Shown here one piece after another: positions 6,037-11,454 of a DNA stretch of 11,454 nucleotides. Source of the stretch: Actinomycetales bacterium (GTDB lineage: Bacteria > Actinomycetota > Actinomycetes > Actinomycetales > JAHECE01). Where the stretch lies: assembly GCA_024641895.1 (NCBI GenBank), contig JAHECE010000068.1:1-11454 (forward strand), in the 5' to 3' direction. Under the pieces are notes generated by a model. The model searched no databases. It was not told where the DNA came from and worked only from the letters and a program-made list of their open reading frames with translations. Within the stretch, counting starts at the first letter, position 1. Each line of letters begins with the position of its first letter. The translations under genes were made by a program, and so were the position numbers.

Positions 6037-7506
6037 TCAGCCGGGCAGCCGCACCCGCGCCGCGGTCGCTCGCGCGTCGGCAACCACCGCGGCCAGCCCG
6101 GTGCCCCCGACCCAGGACCCGCTGATCTGCAGGCCGGCGTGCGCGGCGAGGGCCGCCCGGACCGTCTCGACGCCCGCCTTGTGGCCGGGCTGGACGAGCG
6201 GGAGGACGCCGCTCCACGACGTGATCGCCGCCGCGACGACCTGCTCCCGCTGGATGCGGACACCCAGCAGCCGGGAGGCGTCGCGCCGCGCCAGCTCCTT
6301 GAGCTCGCTCTCGCGCAGGTCGCGGACGTCGAGGTGGATCTCTGCGTCGCGGCGTCCCGGCCCGGTGGTCAGGACCTCGCGCGGGTCGCCGTCGTCGGCG
6401 CGACCGTACGAGAGGCGCACGACGTGCCGGCCGGGCCCCGCCGCCTCCGCGATCCACGCCCACTTGGCGCTGGCATGCGTGAGTGCCTTGGCGTCGACAC
6501 CGTGGACGTCCGCGGCCACGAGGACCCCGGTGCCGCGCGGTGCGGCGTCGAGCCCGGGCGCGTCGACCACGAGGGTGACGACGAGGACCGCCGCACTCGG
6601 CCCCGCCAGGGCCTGGACCTCGGGGACGATCTCGTCGAGCAGGTGCACGATCACCGGCCCGGGTGCTGCGAGCACGACCTGCTCGGCGACCACCTCGCCT
6701 CCCCCCGTGACCCCGAGGTGCCAGGCTCCGTCGTCGGACCTGCTCAGGCGCTCTACCGGGGCGCCCGTGCGTATCTCGACGCCCCGGGAGCCGACGTCGT
6801 CGACCAGGGCTGTGATCAGCCGGTTCATCCCGCCCCTCAGGGAGGAGACGGCCGACCCGGCCGGCGAGGCGGCGCGCATGCGGGCGACCGCCGCGGAGAG
6901 CGACCCGGTCTCCTTGACCAGGGCGCGGAGCCCCGGCAGGACGGTGTCGAGATCGGAGTTCTCCGCCGTGGTGGAGTAGACGCCGGCTACCACGGGCCCG
7001 ACGAGGCGGTCCAGCACCTTGCGGCCCATCCTTGCCACGACGACGTCGGCCAGGCTGGTCTCGCGCGACGGGAGACCGACGCTCGCCGGCAGGTAGCGGT
7101 CCAGGCGGGCTCGCAGGGCCCCGAGCCTGCCGACGGCGCGCTGCAGCTCCGGCGCCCCGAGGTCCGCGGGGATACCGAGGACTCCGGTCGCGGGCAGCGG
7201 TATCGCGTCGTCGGGGAGCTGGACCCAGGCGCCCGAGGCGGCAGGGCGAACGACGTCCTCACCCAGGTTCAGCTCGTCGATGAGGTCGCGCACGGCCGTC
7301 GTCCGCGTGGAGAAGGACTCCGCGCCCGAGTCGAGGGTCAGGGCGGCGATCTCGGTGGTGGCGACGCAGCCGCCCAGGCGGTCGTGCGCTTCGAGGAGGA
7401 GCACGCGTGCGCCGCGTGCCGCCAGGTCCCGGGCGGCGACCAGTCCGGCCGCGCCGCCTCCCACGACGACGACGTCCGCGTCCCGCTGAGCTGGCGCCCC
7501 GGTCAT
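6037..7506 (-). CDS. cgoX: Coproporphyrinogen III oxidase (HemY/HemG-type, FAD-dependent)
   Basis: CgoX is an FAD- and oxygen-dependent enzyme that oxidises coproporphyrinogen III to coproporphyrin III; many databases call it protoporphyrinogen oxidase. The 489-residue product begins with a dinucleotide-binding fold, VVVVGGGAAGLVAARDLA, ending in the acidic LLLEAHDRLGG (about residues 12-46). It has the family's LRGGMNRLITAL segment mid-protein and the C-terminal FAD-contact region LQISGSWVGGTGLAAVVADA. The presence of chdC and cpfC next door, with no sign of a protoporphyrin-type route, favours the coproporphyrin substrate. The PGH motif near residue 440 is less typical than the usual PQYxxGH. 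The ATG is preceded by GGAG at seven bases, and the gene starts 13 bp after the purB stop. Confidence 0.93.
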   Translation of the reverse strand: MTGAPAQRDADVVVVGGGAAGLVAARDLAARGARVLLLEAHDRLGGCVATTEIAALTLDSGAESFSTRTTAVRDLIDELNLGEDVVRPAASGAWVQLPDDAIPLPATGVLGIPADLGAPELQRAVGRLGALRARLDRYLPASVGLPSRETSLADVVVARMGRKVLDRLVGPVVAGVYSTTAENSDLDTVLPGLRALVKETGSLSAAVARMRAASPAGSAVSSLRGGMNRLITALVDDVGSRGVEIRTGAPVERLSRSDDGAWHLGVTGGGEVVAEQVVLAAPGPVIVHLLDEIVPEVQALAGPSAAVLVVTLVVDAPGLDAAPRGTGVLVAADVHGVDAKALTHASAKWAWIAEAAGPGRHVVRLSYGRADDGDPREVLTTGPGRRDAEIHLDVRDLRESELKELARRDASRLLGVRIQREQVVAAAITSWSGVLPLVQPGHKAGVETVRAALAAHAGLQISGSWVGGTGLAAVVADARATAARVRLPG

Positions 7507-7513
7507 CGGCCGG

Positions 7514-7517
7514 CTCC
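7514..7517 (-). promoter_or_regulatory. Ribosome binding site for cgoX
   Basis: GGAG on the minus strand lies seven bases before ATG 7506, within the 13-bp gap after purB. It supports the annotated start and suggests cgoX is translated from the purB message. Confidence 0.6.
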
Positions 7518-7519
7518 GC

Positions 7520-8965
7520 TCAGCCGTCGAGATGGCCGACGAGGCCGGCTGCGAGGCCCGTGTAGCCCGCCGGCGTGAGAGCAGCGAGCCGCTCCTCCAC
7601 GTCAGCCGGCAGGCCGAGGCCGAGGATGAAGGCGCGCATCGAGGCGCCGTCGACCCGCCGGCCGCGCGTGAGCTCCTTGAGCCGCTCGTACGGGTCGGCC
7701 ATGCCCTCGACCCCGGCGATGGCGGCGACGCGCATGGCGGACTGCACCGCCTCGCCGAGCACCTCCCAGTTGGCGTCGAGGTCGGCGGCCATCGCCGTGG
7801 CGTCGGCGTCGAGACCGGCCAGACCGCGGCGCACGTTGTCGATCGCGAGGATCGAGTGGCCGAAGGCGACGCCGATGTTGCGCTGCGTGGTCGAGTCGGT
7901 CAGGTCGCGCTGGAGGCGAGAGGTCACCAGGGTCGCGCCGAGGGTGTCCAGGAGCGCGCACGAGATCTCGAGGTTCGCCTCGGCGTTCTCGAAGCGGATC
8001 GGGTTGACCTTGTGCGGCATGGTCGAGGAGCCGGTCGAGCCCTGGGCCGAGAGTCGCTGCCGGAAGTAGCCGAGCGAGATGTAGGTCCACACGTCCGTGG
8101 CGAGGTTGTGCAGCACGCGGTTGAAGCGCGCGAGGTCGGCGTAGAGCTCGGCCTGCCAGTCGTGCGACTCGATCTGGGTGGTCAGGGGGTTCCAGGTCAG
8201 CCCGAGGCCCTCGACGAACGAGCGGGCGATCGTCTCCCAGTCCGCGTCGGGCACCGAGACGGCGTGCGCGCCGTAGGTGCCCGTCGCGCCGTTGATCTTG
8301 CCGAGGTACTCGGCGCGCCCGATCCGAGCCAGCTGGCGGCGCAGGCGGTGCGCGAGGACGGCGAGCTCCTTGCCCAGGGTCACGGGCGTCGCGGCCTGCC
8401 CGTGGGTGCGGGCCAGCATCGGGACGGCCGCGTGGTCGTGCGCCAGGGCGGCGACGTCGTCGGTCACGCCGGTCGCGGCCGGGAGCCACACCTGCGCGAC
8501 CGCGTCGCGCACCGTGAGCGCGTACGAGAGGTTGTTGATGTCCTCGCTCGTGCAGAAGATGTGCACGATCTCGCTCACCGCAGGGAGCACCGTGTCCGGG
8601 CCCAAAGCCTCGGGCGCGGTGGCGAGGCGTCGCTTGAGCAGGTACTCGACCGCCTTGACGTCGTGCAACGTCTCGCGCTCGATCGAGGCCAGCTCGGCGA
8701 TCTCGAGGGCCCCGAACGTGGTGACGACGGCCCGCAGGTACTGCTTCTCGCCGTCGCTCAGGGTGGGTGCGCCGGGGAGCACGCGATTGTCGGTCAGGTG
8801 GACCAGCCACTCGACCTCGACGTGCAGGCGGGCGCGGTTGAGCGCGGCTTCCGAGAGGTGGTCGACCAGGCCGACGACGGCACCGCGGTAGCGGCCGTCG
8901 AGGGGGCCCAGGGCGACCGGTGGGACGGCGTCGGCAAGGCTCGTGCGGGGCGGCATGGGGGTCAT
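7520..8965 (-). CDS. purB: Adenylosuccinate lyase
   Basis: PurB cleaves fumarate from SAICAR and from adenylosuccinate, acting twice in purine nucleotide synthesis. The 481-residue protein belongs to the fumarase/aspartase superfamily and resembles the long E. coli type, for example in ERETLHDVKAVEYLLKRRL (96-114). Key landmarks are TSEDINNLSYAL (139-150), ARTHGQAATP (185-194) with the general-acid His188, and the superfamily signature GSSTMPHKVNPI (312-323) on the flexible loop with the catalytic serine. ATG 8965 was chosen; ATG 8956 three codons later is equally possible, with GGTGGG upstream of both. It lies 13 bp before cgoX. It is a housekeeping purine gene whose only link to haem synthesis here is shared transcription. 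Confidence 0.96.
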   Translation of the reverse strand: MTPMPPRTSLADAVPPVALGPLDGRYRGAVVGLVDHLSEAALNRARLHVEVEWLVHLTDNRVLPGAPTLSDGEKQYLRAVVTTFGALEIAELASIERETLHDVKAVEYLLKRRLATAPEALGPDTVLPAVSEIVHIFCTSEDINNLSYALTVRDAVAQVWLPAATGVTDDVAALAHDHAAVPMLARTHGQAATPVTLGKELAVLAHRLRRQLARIGRAEYLGKINGATGTYGAHAVSVPDADWETIARSFVEGLGLTWNPLTTQIESHDWQAELYADLARFNRVLHNLATDVWTYISLGYFRQRLSAQGSTGSSTMPHKVNPIRFENAEANLEISCALLDTLGATLVTSRLQRDLTDSTTQRNIGVAFGHSILAIDNVRRGLAGLDADATAMAADLDANWEVLGEAVQSAMRVAAIAGVEGMADPYERLKELTRGRRVDGASMRAFILGLGLPADVEERLAALTPAGYTGLAAGLVGHLDG

Positions 8966-9059
8966 CTTCCCACCCGGGTCGTCCGTGGCCCCGGCTGGAC
9001 GGTCCGGGGGTTCACCATGGCGGGCATGCGGGTGCGCATCGTGGTCGCGGCAGCGGCCA

Positions 9060-9083
9060 CCAGGCGTGGAACGCGGCGCCTGG
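9060..9083 (-). terminator. Hairpin directly after the phosphatase stop
   Basis: CCAGGCG (9060-9066) and CGCCTGG (9077-9083) form a perfect 7-bp stem with a 10-base loop that touches the phosphatase stop codon. Its position suggests an intrinsic terminator separating this gene from purB, although no T-tract follows. Confidence 0.45.
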
Positions 9084-9650
9084 CTAGCGGCCGGTGGCGT
9101 CGAGGAGCTCGCGCAGGTAGGCGACGAGGCCGACGCTCGCCGCCGTCACGACCGTGTAGGTCTCCTCGAAGTCGGCGGCGGTGCCGAAGTAGGGATCGGC
9201 GACGTCGACCGCGCCGGCAGCCGTGGCGTCGGGGTCGAAGCTCCGCAGGAGCCGGACCTTGGCCCGGTCCTCGTCCGTGCGGGCCAGGGCGTGCAGGGTG
9301 CGCTGATGGCTGCGGTCGAGGGCGATGACGAGGTCCGCCTCGGCGAGGTCGTCGGGACCGAACTGCCTGGCCCGGTGGTTGTCCGGGTTGTGCCCGTGCT
9401 TGCGCAGCGTTGCCTGGGCTCGCCGGTCCGCCGGCTCTCCGACGTGCCAGTCGCCGGTCCCGGCCGAGGTCACCTCGACCAGCCCGCCGAGCCCGGCCGC
9501 GGTGAGCCGGTCACGCAGGACGATCTCGCCGATCGGGGAGCGACAGATGTTGCCCGTGCACACGAAGGTGACGCTGAGCAGCCGGGCCGTGAGCCGATCG
9601 TCGGCCTTGATGCCCGCTCCTTGATCATCCGTGATTGATCCCCAGGTCAT
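9084..9650 (-). CDS. Low-molecular-weight protein tyrosine phosphatase
   Basis: The product is a cytoplasmic-type phosphatase of the low-molecular-weight class, which hydrolyses phosphotyrosine (or phosphoarginine in some Gram-positive relatives). From ATG 9650 it has 188 residues. The P-loop is VCTGNICRSP, with nucleophile Cys31 and Arg37-Ser38. The general-acid motif DPYF is at 152-155. A 25-residue N-terminal extension before the first strand is longer than usual but no later good start was found. GGAGAGAG at 9661-9668 lies 10 bases before the ATG. The frame is open up to 9971, but that part is antisense to the next gene and was excluded. It is divergent from the helical-protein/hydrolase pair, with 114 bp between. 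The native substrate is unknown; family members often control exopolysaccharide kinases or arginine phosphorylation. Confidence 0.92.
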   Translation of the reverse strand: MTWGSITDDQGAGIKADDRLTARLLSVTFVCTGNICRSPIGEIVLRDRLTAAGLGGLVEVTSAGTGDWHVGEPADRRAQATLRKHGHNPDNHRARQFGPDDLAEADLVIALDRSHQRTLHALARTDEDRAKVRLLRSFDPDATAAGAVDVADPYFGTAADFEETYTVVTAASVGLVAYLRELLDATGR

Positions 9651-9705
9651 GGCACCGCGTCTCTCTCCACGGGCAAGGCTTTGCCGCGCCGTCGCATCCT
9701 CAGCA

Positions 9706-9713
9706 CTACGTAG
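9706..9713. promoter_or_regulatory. Palindrome CTACGTAG in a divergent intergenic region
   Basis: A perfect 8-bp palindrome lies roughly midway between the phosphatase and helical-protein starts. A second dyad, GGCAA (9672-9676) and TTGCC (9681-9685), is nearby. Either could be an operator for this divergent region. TAGCAT at 9711-9716 fits TAnnnT as a plus-strand -10 box, but no matching -35 box is convincing. Confidence 0.25.
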
Positions 9714-9753
9714 CATCCCACGATCCGAAGCGCGCGGCGTAGGGCCTTGGTCT

Positions 9754-9757
9754 GGAG
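9754..9757 (+). promoter_or_regulatory. Ribosome binding site for the small helical protein
   Basis: GGAG lies seven bases before ATG 9765, an ideal spacing. It is the main evidence that this small gene is real and starts here. Confidence 0.65.
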
Positions 9758-9764
9758 ATGAAAG

Positions 9765-10085
9765 ATGTTGCAGTGTGACGACACGCCCTCGTGGTGGGTG
9801 GCGCAGGGGACCTGGCCGACCGGGGGGCTCCTCGAAGGAGCCGGGCTCGGGGCGGATGCGCACGTCCGCCGAGCCCGCGGGATTCTCGAGCGCGCGGAGC
9901 CGGCGCAGTGGCGGGCCGCTGCGGCACGCGCGTTCGAGGCCAGGCTCTCGGGCCTGGTGAGGGTGGTTCACCTGCTCGGCGCCGAGGTCGCGGACGTCGC
10001 GGATCGGGTCGCCGAGCTGGAGGCTGAGCTAGCGGCCGCGGGGGGGTCGCTGCACGCCCCTGGCCCGTGGTGGGCCGCCCGATGA
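9765..10085 (+). CDS. Small Trp-rich helical protein, WXG100-like, function unknown
   Basis: This 106-residue protein is not firmly recognised. A short helix (about 31-45) leads to Trp49 in an AQWRAAAARAF segment, followed by a long amphipathic helix (about 50-92) rich in Ala, Glu and Leu. Length, central Trp and helix-turn-helix outline resemble actinobacterial WXG100-like proteins, although the strict W-x-G is W-R-A here. Six Trp residues (10, 11, 17, 49, 102, 103), with a WW pair near each end, are unusual for so small a protein. It has no Tyr, so it lacks a YxxxD/E motif itself. There is no signal peptide or membrane segment. A well-placed GGAG supports the start. Its stop overlaps the hydrolase ATG (ATGA), so the two products are probably made in linked amounts and may bind each other. 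Confidence 0.75.
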   Translation: MLQCDDTPSWWVAQGTWPTGGLLEGAGLGADAHVRRARGILERAEPAQWRAAAARAFEARLSGLVRVVHLLGAEVADVADRVAELEAELAAAGGSLHAPGPWWAAR

Positions 10086-11284
10086 GCGACCGGCTGCTCG
10101 TCCGCGGTGGCGAAGGCGGCACCGCCGTCAACCTCGCCGAGCTCGCCGAGCTCGCGGGGCTCCTGCGGGATGCGGCTCGCGCGCTCGGGCTCGCGGCAGC
10201 GTCCCTGCGCTCTGCGACGATCAGGCTCAGGGCGGGCGCCGAGCTGGCGCCCGTCGCCGGTGCACGAGCGATCGCTGCCCTCGAGGCAGCCCATGGGCGC
10301 GCCGACGCTCTCGGGGCCGAGGCCGAAGCCCTGGCGGAGGCAGCGGTGCGGGCGCGTCGGCTGTACCAGCGCGCCGAGCTGACGGCGCTCGGGCTCGTCG
10401 ACGGCGTCAGGGGTGGTCGGTGGTCACTCCTGCCGCTGCCCGGGCTCGACGACCTGCTGCGGCCTCTCGGCTGGGCCATGGCCGTGGACCGGCCGTCCTG
10501 GCCCCTGGTGCGGCTCCGCGTGGTAGGCGAGCCGGACCGGCCGGTCGACCCGCCGGCAGGTGTGCGCGACCTCGTCGCCGGGATCGACGCGCTCTACCCG
10601 GCCAACGCCGGCGAGGCCGGGTCGCTCGAGGTCCGACGCCTCGATCACCCAGGTGGCGCGATCTCCTGGGCCGTGCTCATCCCGGGGACGGAGACGCTCG
10701 CCATCGGTGGTTCGAACCCCATGGACAACGCGACCAACCTCCAGGCCTACGTCGGAGCACCCAACGCGATGGCCGTGGCCGTCGTCTCCGCGCTCCGGGC
10801 CGCCGGGGTGCGGCGCGGTGAGCCCGTGCTGCTCGCCGGCCACAGCCAGGGCGGCCTCGTCGCGATGCAGCTCGCGGCCGAGCCGGCGGTCCGACGGCGG
10901 TACAGCGTCACCACCGTGCTGACCGCCGGCACGCCGTCAGGCCACCTCCCGACGCCCGCCGGCGTGAGCGTGCTGCACCTCGAGCACGTCGGTGACGTCG
11001 TCCCGCTGCTCGACGCCGCGGTGAACCCCGACGAAGCGGATCGCACCACTGTCTGGGACCGCGGCAACACGCACGACGCGTCGTCGTACGCGCGCACGGC
11101 GGAGCTCGTCGACGCCTCCACGCACCCGTCGGTGGTGGCCTGGCGAGAGCGCGCCGCCGAGGTGCTCGGGGGTGACGGGGCGACGGCCTCCGGAACCGTC
11201 TACGCGGCTGAGCGGATCGACCCGAGGGCCACCGCTGGGGAGGCCGCTACCCGCGCACGTCCTCGCGACGCCTCCGGGGGGTGA
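10082..11284 (+). CDS. Alpha/beta hydrolase with N-terminal helical domain, lipase-like
   Basis: The 400-residue protein has two parts. Residues 1-110 are Ala/Leu/Glu-rich helices (for example NLAELAELAGLLRDAARALG) ending in YQRAE (95-99), which fits the YxxxD/E export motif. Residues about 160-350 form an alpha/beta hydrolase: IPGT (200-203) as a likely oxyanion strand, nucleophile Ser255 in LLAGHSQGG, Asp305 in HVGDVVPLLD and His331 in NTHDASSY. The order and spacing resemble class 3 lipases and the hydrolase domain of mycobacterial PE-PPE proteins. No signal peptide or lipobox is visible. The last 30 residues look disordered. ATG 10082 is chosen for its 4-base overlap with the small helical gene; GTG 10067 or 10070 are alternatives. 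The substrate is unknown. The 3' end overlaps the convergent holin-like gene by 38 bp. Confidence 0.85.
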   Translation: MSDRLLVRGGEGGTAVNLAELAELAGLLRDAARALGLAAASLRSATIRLRAGAELAPVAGARAIAALEAAHGRADALGAEAEALAEAAVRARRLYQRAELTALGLVDGVRGGRWSLLPLPGLDDLLRPLGWAMAVDRPSWPLVRLRVVGEPDRPVDPPAGVRDLVAGIDALYPANAGEAGSLEVRRLDHPGGAISWAVLIPGTETLAIGGSNPMDNATNLQAYVGAPNAMAVAVVSALRAAGVRRGEPVLLAGHSQGGLVAMQLAAEPAVRRRYSVTTVLTAGTPSGHLPTPAGVSVLHLEHVGDVVPLLDAAVNPDEADRTTVWDRGNTHDASSYARTAELVDASTHPSVVAWRERAAEVLGGDGATASGTVYAAERIDPRATAGEAATRARPRDASGG

Positions 11285-11454
11285 AGAGGCTGAGGAACCA
11301 GCTCACCACCGAGATGATGATCGCGCCCCAGACGGCGGTCCAGAACCCGTCGACCTCGAGGCCCCAGTTCGTGAAGCTGGTGAACCAGCCGGTCAGCATG
11401 AGCATCAGAGCGTTGACGACGAGTGTGAACAGCCCGAGCGTCAGGAGGTAGAGC
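11247..11454 (-). CDS. Phage-holin-4-like small membrane protein, 5' end missing
   Basis: The last 68 residues of a small membrane protein run in from the right edge. Two hydrophobic segments are visible: LYLLTLGLFTLVVNALMLML, and a second around AVWGAIIISVVSWFLSLF. They are joined by a short loop with NWGLEVDGFW, and the chain ends in a basic tail, PRRRREDVRG. This is the C-terminal half of the four-helix family often named mycobacterial 4-TMS phage holin (Pfam Phage_holin_4_2). Despite the name, members are common single chromosomal genes in actinobacteria with no proven lysis role, and nothing phage-like surrounds it here. The tail codons are shared, antisense, with the hydrolase 3' end. 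Confidence 0.88.
   Translation of the reverse strand, partial: LYLLTLGLFTLVVNALMLMLTGWFTSFTNWGLEVDGFWTAVWGAIIISVVSWFLSLFTPRRRREDVRG

Noticed and set aside
6139..7578. A 479-codon plus-strand open frame antisense to cgoX
   Set aside because: It is the antisense shadow of a well-supported FAD enzyme, with no ribosome binding site and no recognisable motif.
9017..9083. Plus-strand start giving an MRVRIVV-like N-terminus ahead of purB
   Set aside because: The frame runs on antisense through the phosphatase and becomes an Arg-rich shadow. No ribosome binding site is present.
7532..9328. A 598-codon plus-strand open frame antisense to purB and the phosphatase
   Set aside because: It is a high-GC shadow frame. 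The minus strand here encodes unmistakable PurB motifs, and this translation is Gly/Arg/Glu-rich with no domain.
11247..11454. Prophage boundary suggested by the holin-like gene
   Set aside because: The family is common as an ordinary chromosomal gene in actinobacteria. No integrase, endolysin, attachment site or tRNA is seen.

Overview
This window looks like the chromosome of a high-GC actinobacterium. It has very high GC throughout, many GTG starts, an E. coli-type PurB, and the three terminal enzymes of the coproporphyrin-dependent haem pathway used by Gram-positive bacteria, including a ferrochelatase with putative Fe-S cysteines. Gene style and protein wording suggest Micrococcales (Cellulomonas or a relative), but that placement is inference. 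Nothing indicates a plasmid, prophage or insertion sequence, and no tRNA, rRNA or CRISPR array was seen. No stretch over 300 bases lacks a gene.

Left part (1-6037): a haem biosynthesis locus. On the minus strand lie hemC (cut by the left edge), hemE, cpfC (hemH) and chdC (hemQ). Two plus-strand genes sit inside this block: hemA, divergent from hemE across only 46 bp, and an unassigned alpha-toroid protein of the terpene cyclase/prenyltransferase repeat fold, which converges on cpfC.

Middle part (6037-9650): the minus strand continues upstream with cgoX (hemY), purB and a low-molecular-weight protein tyrosine phosphatase. purB, cgoX, chdC and cpfC are closely packed (13-bp gap, 48-bp gap, 4-bp overlap) and probably cotranscribed. 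A hairpin directly after the phosphatase stop separates it from purB. In pathway terms, HemA commits glutamyl-tRNA to tetrapyrrole synthesis, HemC and HemE make hydroxymethylbilane and coproporphyrinogen III, and CgoX, CpfC and ChdC oxidise, metallate and decarboxylate to haem b. hemB, hemL and hemD are not in the window.

Right part (9765-11454): a plus-strand pair that overlaps by ATGA. It encodes a small Trp-rich helical protein with a WXG100-like look, and an alpha/beta hydrolase with its own N-terminal helical domain ending in a YxxxE motif. This is the most interesting uncharacterised unit here, because the two helical domains could form an ESX-like partner pair delivering a lipase-like enzyme. 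The hydrolase gene's 3' end overlaps a convergent minus-strand gene for a phage-holin-4-like membrane protein, which the right edge truncates.
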